A stretch of DNA of 7,016 bases from Bacteroidales bacterium (GTDB taxonomy: Bacteria; Bacteroidota; Bacteroidia; Bacteroidales; UBA932): assembly GCA_017615445.1 (NCBI GenBank), contig JAGAAD010000040.1, forward strand, positions 1-7,016, written 5' to 3'. The translations under genes and the position numbers were made by a program. Shown here in pieces: positions 1 to 5,737 of this stretch (the first letter of the stretch is position 1; each line of letters begins with the position of its first letter). The notes beneath the pieces are model-generated. The model had not been told where the DNA came from, searched no databases, and saw nothing but the letters and a program-made list of their open reading frames with translations.

Positions 1-23
1 CCCCTCGGCCTTTCCGCCTTTCC

Positions 24-76
24 GTATTTTCTCCTTCGTCGAAAATACCCGGCCCGGCCGGGCGCCTGATGGCGCC
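24..76. repeat. Cluster of three adjacent palindromes, GC-rich on the right
   Basis: GTATTTTC at 24-31 is the exact reverse complement of GAAAATAC at 41-48, giving an 8-bp stem with a 9-base loop. It is followed at once by the 10-bp palindrome CCCGGCCGGG (53-62) and by GGCGCC (61-66), TGAT and GGCGCC (71-76), a 6-bp stem with a 4-base loop. Nothing links them to a known element. They may be the edge of a longer repeat array that continues outside the window. Confidence 0.55.
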
Positions 77-119
77 GTCGTCGCTTCGCTCCTCTAAGGC
101 CCACGCGCACATCTCGTTT

Positions 120-256
120 CCCGTGTGCAAAATCCCACCTATTTGCACACCGCCCCCTTCAAAATTCCCTTCCCGTGCACTAAATCCCACCTATTTGCAC
201 ACCGACCCCTTCAAAATTCCCCTCCCGTGTGCAACATACCCTGTTTTTGGGCACCG
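120..256. repeat. Tandem 52-bp repeat, two full units and a decayed third (family A)
   Basis: Units at 120-171 and 172-223 differ at six positions. A third copy from 224 is recognisable only to about 256 (CCCGTGTGC at its start, GGCACCG at its end). Unit 1 contains a perfect 9-bp inverted repeat, GTGTGCAAA (123-131) and TTTGCACAC (142-150), around a 10-base loop. In unit 2 the left arm has changed at four positions and only a shifted 5-bp stem, GTGCA (175-179) with TGCAC (196-200), remains. The rest of the unit, including CTTCAAAATTCCC, is also conserved, so this is a tandem repeat and not a repeat-spacer array. Confidence 0.85.
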
Positions 257-270
257 ATCAATTAATATTT

Positions 271-344
271 GAGGGATAAGGGCATTTTGGCTTTATCCCC
301 CATCGAATCCGTGAGGGATGGGGCGTTTTGTGGCTCATCCCTCA
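271..344. repeat. Pair of related hairpins 42 bp apart (family B)
   Basis: Copy 1 has GGGATAA (273-279) pairing with TTATCCC (293-299). Copy 2 has TGAGGGATG (312-320) pairing with CATCCCTCA (336-344). The loops share a TTTTG core followed by GGCT. Aligned copies show a compensatory change: A278-T294 in copy 1 is G320-C336 in copy 2. The next pair, A279-T293, becomes a G321-T335 wobble. Neither strand has a strong T-run after the stem, so neither is a textbook terminator. Confidence 0.75.
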
Positions 345-383
345 ATCTTATCCGGCACAATTTGCGCTTCCCGGAACCTCTAC

Positions 384-487
384 GTGCAGGTGGTGTCCGG
401 AAAACAGGGACATCACCTGCGAAAATGGGGGTAAAATGAAGGTGATGTCCGTAAAAAGGGGACATCACCGACAGTTAGGGGTATCTC
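384..487. repeat. Pair of strong hairpins in 52-bp tandem register (family C)
   Basis: Copy 1 pairs GCAGGTGGTGTCC (386-398) with GGACATCACCTGC (408-420), a 13-bp stem with one G-T wobble (393/413) and a 9-base loop. Copy 2 pairs GGTGATGTCC (441-450) with GGACATCACC (460-469), 10 perfect pairs, again with a 9-base loop. The hairpin centres are 52 bp apart and weaker similarity (GGGGTA) continues after each. Copy 2 lies 38-66 bp beyond the stop of the leftward lipoprotein gene, so it could slow or end transcription of that operon. On the minus strand the stem is followed by TTCATTTTACC and not a clean T-run, so I leave it as a repeat. Confidence 0.8.
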
Positions 488-507
488 TCGCGCTACGGGT
501 GAGGGGG

Positions 508-1188
508 TTATTCGCTGGAGAGGAGGGGCTTGTAGAGCTGCTTGAGGATGCGGGTTACGTCTGACTGGTCCACTGGACTTTGTTCCCAAGGACCTTGTGC
601 GTTGAAGAACACGATGCGGTCTGAGTAGGAGTCCAGGACGGCGATGTAGGCGCTGGTGGAATCAGGCTGGGCGTAAACAATCGGTACAACGGTTCCCAGA
701 GTAACAATGGCAACCACAACTCCGATCAGAATGTTGACGGCGGTTTGTTTGGCGAGACCTTTTCTGTTACGAAGCATACCGTCGGCCACTACGAGGAGTC
801 CGTAGCGATAGCCGGAAGCCTCGATCAGGGAATCCAGATCGCTTGAGATGGGAATATCACCCCTTATATTGGCATTCCTGGACTTGAGGAAATTCATAAA
901 GGCTATGGCTTCTTCCTCCTGATCGTCATTAAGCGGAATTCTGTCTTTGGCAGGAACGCCCAATTCCGGTGTGAGTTTCGCGATCAACTCCTCAGAGATG
1001 GTGGACAAAGAGTCGTCGTATGCCGATTTGTTGTCTTGGTCAAGATAGATAATGGTGGAAGTGGGCCCGAGAAGGACCATTCCCTCGGAGAGATCCGCAT
1101 ATGTCGCTCCTGAGTAGAAGTATTGCGACGGGCCGCAGGAGCTTAGCAGCAACGCGGCGAGGGCGAAAAGCAGAAATTTGCGACCCAT
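508..1188 (-). CDS. Predicted lipoprotein of unknown function
   Basis: This is a 226-residue protein I do not recognise. It opens with a short signal peptide: basic GRK, a hydrophobic stretch at 5-15, then a lipobox LSSC with the acylated cysteine at 18. It should therefore be processed by signal peptidase II and anchored in a membrane on the periplasmic side or, in this phylum, possibly at the surface. No Bacteroidota surface-export signal (acidic residues just after the cysteine) is visible. A second, very hydrophobic segment at 149-173, unusual for a lipoprotein, could be a transmembrane helix or a buried hairpin. The start overlaps the glycosyltransferase stop in TAATG, so translation is probably coupled. 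By position it should act with the DUF4199 protein and the glycosyltransferase, probably in the envelope, but this is inference from context. Confidence 0.8.
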   Translation of the reverse strand: MGRKFLLFALAALLLSSCGPSQYFYSGATYADLSEGMVLLGPTSTIIYLDQDNKSAYDDSLSTISEELIAKLTPELGVPAKDRIPLNDDQEEEAIAFMNFLKSRNANIRGDIPISSDLDSLIEASGYRYGLLVVADGMLRNRKGLAKQTAVNILIGVVVAIVTLGTVVPIVYAQPDSTSAYIAVLDSYSDRIVFFNAQGPWEQSPVDQSDVTRILKQLYKPLLSSE

Positions 1189-2138
1189 TATATTTCGGAT
1201 TTGATGTTGTACTTGTTGCGCTCGGTGGAGCTGCGGGAGATCATCTCTCCGAGGAAACCGGCGAGGAAGAAGAGCACGCCGATGACTATCGCCAGCAGAG
1301 CGAGGAAGAACAGAGGCTGCTCCGTGACTGGACGGAACGCCTCGCCGCGACCCTGTGCAACCAGTTTCTCGACTATAATCCAGATAGTCATCACGAAACC
1401 GACCAGGAACATGAAGATCCCGCTGTAGCCGAAGAAGTGCATGGGCTTCTTGCCGAACTTGGAGAGGAACCAGAGGCTCATCAGATCCAGGAAACCGTTC
1501 ACGAAACGGTCCAGACCGAACTTGCTCTTTCCGAACTTGCGCTTTGCGTGCTGGGTAGGTTTCTCGGTAATTTTGGTAAATCCCGCATTCTTGGCGAGAT
1601 AGGGGATATAACGGTGCATCTCGCCGTAGACCTCGATATTCTTGACTACCTCGGCGCGATAGGCCTTCAGACCGCAGTTCATGTCGTGCAGTTTGAGACC
1701 GGTTATCGAGCGGGCGGTGGCATTATAGAGCTTCGAGGGCAGGTTTTTCGTGAGGGCGTTGTCTTTGCGATGCTTCTTCCAGCCGGAGACAATGTCCCAG
1801 CCTTCTTCCTTGATCATCCTGTACATCTCCGGGATTTCCTCCGGGAAATCCTGAAGATCGGCGTCCATGGTCACGACCACATCTCCCTGGGCGCGGGCGA
1901 AGCCGCAGTAGAGCGCGGCGGACTTGCCGTAGTTGCGCCGGAAGCAGATTCCGCGGATGTGCGAATCTTCGGCGGAGAGGCGCTGGATCTCTTCCCAGCT
2001 GCCGTCGTCTGAACCGTCGTCCACCATGATGACTTCGTAGGAGAAGCCGCCTTCTTTCATCACTTTGCTAATCCTGGAGACAAGTTCCGGGAGGCTTTCG
2101 CGCTCGTTCAGAAGCGGCACTATAATGCTGATATCCAT
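1188..2138 (-). CDS. Family 2 glycosyltransferase, polyprenyl-phosphate type (GtrB/DPM1-like)
   Basis: The 316-residue protein has a GT-A fold domain followed by two membrane helices. It begins with the typical strand SIIVPLLNE and has VDDGS (39-43), part of the nucleotide-sugar site, and DADLQD (92-97), the metal-binding Asp-x-Asp region with the flanking LQD of dolichol/undecaprenyl-phosphate sugar transferases. Later come the conserved MNCGLKAYR and a His-Arg-Tyr. Helices at about 235-256 and 275-296 match the GtrB layout. The family moves a sugar from a nucleotide donor to undecaprenyl phosphate on the cytoplasmic face of the inner membrane, supplying lipid-linked sugar to later glycosylation. 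Donor sugar and final acceptor cannot be read from the sequence. It sits 4 bp after the DUF4199 gene, an association I recall from other Bacteroidota, and overlaps the lipoprotein gene by 1 bp. Confidence 0.9.
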   Translation of the reverse strand: MDISIIVPLLNERESLPELVSRISKVMKEGGFSYEVIMVDDGSDDGSWEEIQRLSAEDSHIRGICFRRNYGKSAALYCGFARAQGDVVVTMDADLQDFPEEIPEMYRMIKEEGWDIVSGWKKHRKDNALTKNLPSKLYNATARSITGLKLHDMNCGLKAYRAEVVKNIEVYGEMHRYIPYLAKNAGFTKITEKPTQHAKRKFGKSKFGLDRFVNGFLDLMSLWFLSKFGKKPMHFFGYSGIFMFLVGFVMTIWIIVEKLVAQGRGEAFRPVTEQPLFFLALLAIVIGVLFFLAGFLGEMISRSSTERNKYNIKSEI

Positions 2139-2142
2139 AGAC

Positions 2143-2688
2143 TTAAATATCGTCGTCGTCGAAAATGTTCTTCTTGCTGGTCAGGCTGCTGGACAGTATC
2201 ACAGAAAGAATCCAGCCATAGACGAAGCACCAGATAAGGTTGCTTACCAGGGTAATCGTCCCGAAACTGCCCTCCATTTTTTCAATGGCGGAGAGGGAGT
2301 TCGAATCCAGCATTCCGTTGTAGACTTGCAGGACTGAGTCGAAGGTTTCCTTGATTATGTCCGGGAAGACGTACTGAATCGCCACATAACCGCAGGCGGC
2401 GGTGATGATGGCGGAGAAAAGAGCAATCAGCACACCATATCCCAGCAGATTCTGGCGAGTGACTCCTTCGTACGAACGCATCAGCCTCTTCATGAAAAAT
2501 CTCATCAGAAGGATGCACCCCACGAACTTGCCCGCCCAGAGGATGACTGAAGCGATGTTAGTCAGAAGGGCGTTTCCGGTCTGCGTCAGAGCTGAGTTGA
2601 TAAAGATGTATCCGCCGGAGATGGCTCCGAAGATGAGGGCGACGCGCGCGGCCTCGCTGCTCAGAATCTTACTATCTATTTTTTCCAT
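2143..2688 (-). CDS. DUF4199 family integral membrane protein
   Basis: I place the start at the ATG at 2688, giving 181 residues (MEKIDSK...). A longer open frame exists upstream but would run through the intergenic promoter and into thrS on the opposite strand, and its extra 60 residues look nothing like a membrane protein. Four hydrophobic segments lie at about 15-35, 42-62, 80-104 and 143-168, with a long hydrophilic loop between the third and fourth and an acidic tail ending in DDDDI. Length and layout fit DUF4199, a Bacteroidota family of unknown function often found beside a polyprenyl-phosphate glycosyltransferase. It is the first gene of the leftward unit. A role as flippase or membrane partner of the glycosyltransferase is plausible but not shown. 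The family call is from general likeness. Confidence 0.8.
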   Translation of the reverse strand: MEKIDSKILSSEAARVALIFGAISGGYIFINSALTQTGNALLTNIASVILWAGKFVGCILLMRFFMKRLMRSYEGVTRQNLLGYGVLIALFSAIITAACGYVAIQYVFPDIIKETFDSVLQVYNGMLDSNSLSAIEKMEGSFGTITLVSNLIWCFVYGWILSVILSSSLTSKKNIFDDDDI

Positions 2689-2693
2689 AGACA

Positions 2694-2701
2694 CAAAGAT
2701 A
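2694..2701 (-). promoter_or_regulatory. Candidate Bacteroidota -7 box for the DUF4199 operon
   Basis: Read leftward the sequence is TATCTTTG, an exact match to the Bacteroidota -7 consensus TAnnTTTG. Only five bases (TGTCT) separate it from the ATG at 2688, so transcription should begin at or within about two bases of the start codon. I see no good TTTG element about 19-21 bp upstream, which weakens the call. Confidence 0.6.
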
Positions 2702-2712
2702 GAAAATTTTCC

Positions 2713-2720
2713 TATCTTTG
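2713..2720 (+). promoter_or_regulatory. Candidate Bacteroidota -7 box for the thrS operon
   Basis: TATCTTTG matches TAnnTTTG exactly. A start site about five bases downstream would leave a leader of roughly 18-20 bases before the thrS ATG, too short for a structured operator like that of E. coli thrS or for a T-box. No clear TTTG lies at the expected -33 distance; that position is occupied by the opposing -7 box. Confidence 0.65.
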
Positions 2721-2743
2721 TAGGCTTTATTACGCAGTGACTT

Positions 2744-4528
2744 ATGACAATAGCATTTACTGATGGAACCATCCGCCCCTGGGAGGATGACGAGGCGAAG
2801 AGGATCTTCTGGCACTCTTCGGCACACCTTATGGCAGAAGCGCTGGAAGCTTTGTACCCCGGCGTCAAGTTCGGAGTCGGCCCCGCAGTGGAGACCGGCT
2901 TCTACTACGACGTAGACCTCGGAGACCGCCAGATCAGCGATTCTGATCTGAAAGCGATCGAGGACAAGATGCTCGAGCTTGCGAAGAGCAAGGAGACCTT
3001 CGAGCGCAAGGAGGTGAGCAAAGCGGACGCCATGGCTTATTTCAAGGAGAAGGGAGACCCGTACAAATGCGAGCTGATCGAGGCTCTGGAGGACGGGACT
3101 ATCACCTTCTACACAAACGGCCATTTCACAGACCTCTGCCGCGGTCCTCACGTCAAGCATGTGGATGACATCAAGGCCATCAAGCTCACAGCCATCGCCG
3201 GAGCCTACTGGAAGGGCGATCAGAACCGCGAGCAGCTGACCCGTATCTACGGCGTGACCTTCCCCAAGAAGAGCATGCTGGACGAGTATCTGCAGATGCT
3301 TGAGGAAGCGAAGAAGCGCGACCACCGCAAGCTCGGAAAGGAGATGGAGCTCTTCACCTTCTCTTCGAAGGTGGGTCTCGGCCTGCCTCTCTGGCTGCCC
3401 CGCGGCGCCCAGATGCGCTACACCCTCGAGCAGTTCCTCCGCCGCAAGCAGCAGGAGCTGGGATATCTCCCGGTGGTCACCCCGCACATCGGCGGCAAGG
3501 AGCTTTATGTCACGTCAGGTCACTACGCAAAGTACGGCAAGGACTCGTTCCAGCCGATTCACACCCCGCAGGAGGGCGAGGAGTACATGCTTAAGCCTAT
3601 GAACTGCCCCCACCACTGCGAGATCTACCGCAGCGAGCCGAGGTCCTACCGCGACCTCCCGCTCCGCTTCGCGGAGTTCGGAACGGTCTACCGTTACGAG
3701 CAGAGCGGCGAGCTCCACGGACTTACGAGAGTCCGCGGTTTCACCCAGGACGACGCACACCTCTTCTGCCGCCCGGACCAGCTCCAGGAGGAGTTCGAGA
3801 AGGTGATAGACCTCATTCTCTATGTCTTCAAGACCCTGCACATGACCGAGTACATGGCCCAGATATCGCTCCGCGATCCTGAGAACAAGACCAAGTACAT
3901 CGGCTCGGACGAGAACTGGCAGAAGGCGGAGAACGCTATAATCGAATCCGCGAAGAAGAAGGGTCTTAAGACCGTCGTGGAACTGGGCGAGGCTGCATTC
4001 TACGGCCCGAAGCTGGACTTCATGGTCAAGGACGCCATCGGCCGCAGCTGGCAGCTCGGAACGATCCAGGTGGACTACAACCTCCCCGAGAGGTTCGGCC
4101 TGGAGTACACTGATGCGGACGGAAGCAAGCAGCGCCCGGTGATGATCCACCGCGCTCCGTTCGGCTCGATCGAGCGTTTCACCGCGGTTGTGCTCGAGCA
4201 CACGGCAGGCCATCTGCCGCTATGGCTCGCGCCCGACCAGGTGAAAGTGCTGCCGATCAGCGAGAAATTTGCAGACTATGCAGAAAAAGTTTGTAATTCG
4301 CTAAAAAATTGCGATATTCGCGCTTCCATTGACGCCCGCAATGAAACGCTCGGAAAGAGGATCAGGGAAATAGCCCTTCTCCGCGTACCCGTGCTGGTGA
4401 TTGTGGGAGAAAAAGAGGCCGCGGAAGGCACAGTCTCGGTTCGCCGGGAAGGTGCTGACCAGGGCTCCATGTCGGTGGAACAGTTTATTAACTATATTAA
4501 AACAGCAATAGCTGAAGAATTAGCCTAA
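2744..4528 (+). CDS. thrS: Threonyl-tRNA synthetase lacking the TGS domain
   Basis: This cytoplasmic enzyme joins threonine to tRNA-Thr and removes mischarged serine. The 594 residues are about 50 fewer than usual, and the loss is at the N-terminus. [12 protein letters not shown] resembles the first strand of the TGS domain but passes directly to the linker before the editing domain. The editing site is intact: H24 and H28 of HSSAH, and C132 and H136 of CRGPH, matching E. coli H73, H77, C182 and H186. The catalytic zinc ligands are C288 (MNCPHH), H339 (QDDAH) and H469 (MIHRAPFG). Class II motif 2 ([19 protein letters not shown]) and motif 3 are present, followed by an anticodon-binding domain from about 495. 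TGA at 2738-2740 is in frame two codons before the ATG, so no longer start is possible. The stop overlaps the infC start (TAATG). Confidence 0.97.
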   Translation: MTIAFTDGTIRPWEDDEAKRIFWHSSAHLMAEALEALYPGVKFGVGPAVETGFYYDVDLGDRQISDSDLKAIEDKMLELAKSKETFERKEVSKADAMAYFKEKGDPYKCELIEALEDGTITFYTNGHFTDLCRGPHVKHVDDIKAIKLTAIAGAYWKGDQNREQLTRIYGVTFPKKSMLDEYLQMLEEAKKRDHRKLGKEMELFTFSSKVGLGLPLWLPRGAQMRYTLEQFLRRKQQELGYLPVVTPHIGGKELYVTSGHYAKYGKDSFQPIHTPQEGEEYMLKPMNCPHHCEIYRSEPRSYRDLPLRFAEFGTVYRYEQSGELHGLTRVRGFTQDDAHLFCRPDQLQEEFEKVIDLILYVFKTLHMTEYMAQISLRDPENKTKYIGSDENWQKAENAIIESAKKKGLKTVVELGEAAFYGPKLDFMVKDAIGRSWQLGTIQVDYNLPERFGLEYTDADGSKQRPVMIHRAPFGSIERFTAVVLEHTAGHLPLWLAPDQVKVLPISEKFADYAEKVCNSLKNCDIRASIDARNETLGKRIREIALLRVPVLVIVGEKEAAEGTVSVRREGADQGSMSVEQFINYIKTAIAEELA

Positions 4529-5124
4529 TGCCGGGACCTTACAAGCCAAAGCCCTCAGGAATGCGCCCGAACGGACGCAGACCGGATCCTCGTCAGATGA
4601 ACAAGTCTGACGAGAACGAGCTTCGCATAAACGAGCAGATTACCGCCCCCGAGGTGCGTCTCGTCGGAGACAACATCCCCGAGCAGGGTATCTGGCCCCT
4701 TCAGAAGGCCCTCCGCCTGGCGGATGAGCTGGAACTGGATCTCGTGGAGATCAGCGCCAAGGCCGATCCGCCCGTCTGCAAGATATTGGACTACGAAAAG
4801 TACATGTATCAGCAGAAGAAAAAGGCGAAGGAGATGAAATCCAACGCGCAGAAGGTTGTGATCAAGGAAATCCGTTTCGGCCCCAACACGGACGAACACG
4901 ACTTCCAGTTCAAGCTCAAGCACGCCAAGGAGTTCCTCCAGGAAGGCTCGAAGGTGAAGGCGTCCATATTCTTCCGCGGCCGTTCCATCATGTTCGCAGA
5001 GCAGGGGGAGAAGCAGCTTCTCCGCTTCGCTGTGGAGCTTGAGGAATTCGGAAGGGCCGAGAACATGCCCGTCCTCGAAGGAAAGAGGATGACCATGATG
5101 CTCGCCCCTAACAAGAAAAAGTAA
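4528..5124 (+). CDS. infC: Translation initiation factor IF-3
   Basis: IF-3 binds the 30S subunit, keeps it apart from 50S and checks the initiator tRNA and start codon. The 198-residue protein has a basic, proline-rich N-terminal extension of about 33 residues, then the N-domain beginning INEQI and EVRLVGDN, the strand LDLVEIS and the conserved PPVCKI. A lysine-rich linker ([10 protein letters not shown]) leads to the C-domain, with [14 protein letters not shown], the [11 protein letters not shown] strand and a basic KKK end. All of this matches the family. It starts with an ordinary ATG overlapping the thrS stop by one base. E. coli infC instead uses a rare AUU start for self-control, so that mechanism is not indicated here. 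The N-terminal tail could be a few residues shorter if a later ATG (codon 12) is used. Confidence 0.96.
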   Translation: MPGPYKPKPSGMRPNGRRPDPRQMNKSDENELRINEQITAPEVRLVGDNIPEQGIWPLQKALRLADELELDLVEISAKADPPVCKILDYEKYMYQQKKKAKEMKSNAQKVVIKEIRFGPNTDEHDFQFKLKHAKEFLQEGSKVKASIFFRGRSIMFAEQGEKQLLRFAVELEEFGRAENMPVLEGKRMTMMLAPNKKK

Positions 5125-5140
5125 CCGTAGAGAGTACGGT
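5124..5140 (+). promoter_or_regulatory. Small hairpin in the infC-rpmI spacer, possible ribosomal protein leader
   Basis: ACCGTA (5124-5129) pairs exactly with TACGGT (5135-5140) across a GAGAG loop. It begins at the last base of the infC stop and lies 31 bases before the rpmI ATG, followed by AT-rich sequence without a T-run. It could be part of a regulatory leader or an mRNA processing site. Control of rpmI-rplT by L20 binding to leader RNA is known in E. coli and Firmicutes, but I cannot match this hairpin to a described L20 site. Confidence 0.4.
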
Positions 5141-5171
5141 ACAGTATATTATTAACAAAACATTCAACAAA

Positions 5172-5366
5172 ATGGCAAAGCTTAAAACCAATCCCGGTGC
5201 TAAAAAGCGTTTCACGCTTACCGGATCGGGCAAGATCAAGAGGAAACATGCTTACCACAGCCACATCCTCACCAAGAAGACCAAGAAACAGAAGAGAAAC
5301 CTCGATCATTTCGCCATCATCGAGTCGGCTGATATGAAAAGGGTACGTGAAATGTTGGTGCTTTAA
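5172..5366 (+). CDS. rpmI: 50S ribosomal protein L35
   Basis: The 64-residue, very basic protein has the normal length for L35 and carries the family signature near the N-terminus: [27 protein letters not shown], with the usual His/Lys-rich [13 protein letters not shown] after it. L35 is a late-assembling protein of the large subunit. Its C-terminal third is less conserved, as is normal. The start is preceded by A-rich AACAAA rather than a Shine-Dalgarno, as is usual in this phylum. It lies 47 bp after infC and 12 bp before rplT, in the standard order. Confidence 0.96.
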   Translation: MAKLKTNPGAKKRFTLTGSGKIKRKHAYHSHILTKKTKKQKRNLDHFAIIESADMKRVREMLVL

Positions 5367-5378
5367 AAGTTTAGAATT

Positions 5379-5732
5379 ATGCCTAGATCAGTCAACTCAG
5401 TAGCCTCAAGGGCACGCCGCAAGAAGATTCTCAAGAGAACCAGCGGCAATTTCCTCGCCAGGAGGAACGTTTGGACGGTTGCAAAGAACACCTACGAAAA
5501 AGGTCTCACCTATGCATACCGCGACCGTAGAGCCAAGAAGCGCAATTTCCGCGCACTTTGGATTCAGCGAATCAACGCAGCCGCACGTCAGTACGGTATG
5601 ACTTATTCTCAGTTTATGGGAGCTCTCGCAGAGCAGAACATCGGTCTTAACCGCAAAGTTCTCGCGGACCTCGCCATGAACAATCCGAAGGCATTCGAAG
5701 CTATAATTAAGTCGGTTAACAAGAAGAAGTAA
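5379..5732 (+). CDS. rplT: 50S ribosomal protein L20
   Basis: L20 binds 23S rRNA early in large-subunit assembly and in several bacteria represses its own operon. The 117 residues match the family: a basic N-terminal helix ([17 protein letters not shown]), the segment [25 protein letters not shown], and the C-terminal globular part with [16 protein letters not shown]. One point differs: the well-conserved glycine-rich turn, usually GYxGAR, reads GNFLAR here (about residues 23-28). The stop is five bases before the GTG of lepB, so the two are almost certainly on one message. The Bacteroidales-1 RNA, often found after rplT in this order, has no room here. Confidence 0.96.
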   Translation: MPRSVNSVASRARRKKILKRTSGNFLARRNVWTVAKNTYEKGLTYAYRDRRAKKRNFRALWIQRINAAARQYGMTYSQFMGALAEQNIGLNRKVLADLAMNNPKAFEAIIKSVNKKK

Positions 5733-5737
5733 ACGCC

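Larger units (their letters stand above)
1..507. other. Gene-free region filled with short palindromes and tandem hairpin repeats
   Basis: No convincing gene lies in these roughly 500 bases. The short open frames across it run through repeat units, start at arbitrary ATGs and encode low-complexity Pro/Ser/Arg-rich strings. Palindromes follow one another almost without a break: 24-48, 53-62, 61-76, 123-150, 175-200, 273-299, 312-344, 386-420 and 441-469. The region lies just downstream of the leftward lipoprotein gene, so its right part would be the 3' untranslated region of that operon if transcription continues. The left edge is cut by the window, so the array may extend further. Confidence 0.75.
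2693..2721. repeat. Perfect 10-bp inverted repeat spanning both divergent promoter boxes
   Basis: ACAAAGATAG (2693-2702) and CTATCTTTGT (2712-2721) are exact reverse complements around a 9-base AAAATTTTC spacer. Each arm contains a whole -7 box pointing outward. The symmetry may simply be two identical promoters back to back, or it may also serve as a regulator's operator. Confidence 0.7.

Noticed and set aside
69..272. 67-codon open frame in the repeat block
   Set aside because: It translates repeat units into a Pro/Ser/Thr-rich string and has no plausible initiation signal.
386..469. Rho-independent terminators
   Set aside because: The stems are strong, but on neither strand is there a run of Ts directly after the stem, so they were kept as repeats with possible 3'-end function.
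384..487. Integron attC sites
   Set aside because: The hairpins lack paired core sites of the RYYYAAC / GTTRRRY type. GTTAGGG near 474 does not fit the consensus and no integrase or cassette gene is present.
120..490. CRISPR array
   Set aside because: Units are few and the whole 52-bp unit is repeated, so there are no unique spacers. Three different families are present and no cas gene is nearby.
780..954. A blank entry in the findings list carrying reversed coordinates 954 and 780
   Set aside because: It holds no observation and has interest 0; it should be ignored.
1101..2012. 303-codon rightward open frame opposite the glycosyltransferase and lipoprotein genes
   Set aside because: It lies antisense to two well-supported genes, has a low-complexity Glu/His/Leu-rich product and spans their junction. 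It is a shadow of GC-rich coding sequence.
2689..2868. Upstream extension of the DUF4199 gene by 60 codons
   Set aside because: It would cross the promoter region and overlap the thrS start on the other strand, and the added sequence has no membrane or signal character.
2672..3487. 271-codon leftward open frame antisense to thrS, and similar ones at 3515-4213 and 6023-6733
   Set aside because: They are mirror frames of strongly conserved genes, rich in Leu, Glu, Val and Arg with no recognisable motif.
5733..5737. Bacteroidales-1 RNA downstream of rplT
   Set aside because: Only five bases separate rplT from lepB, so there is no room for it.
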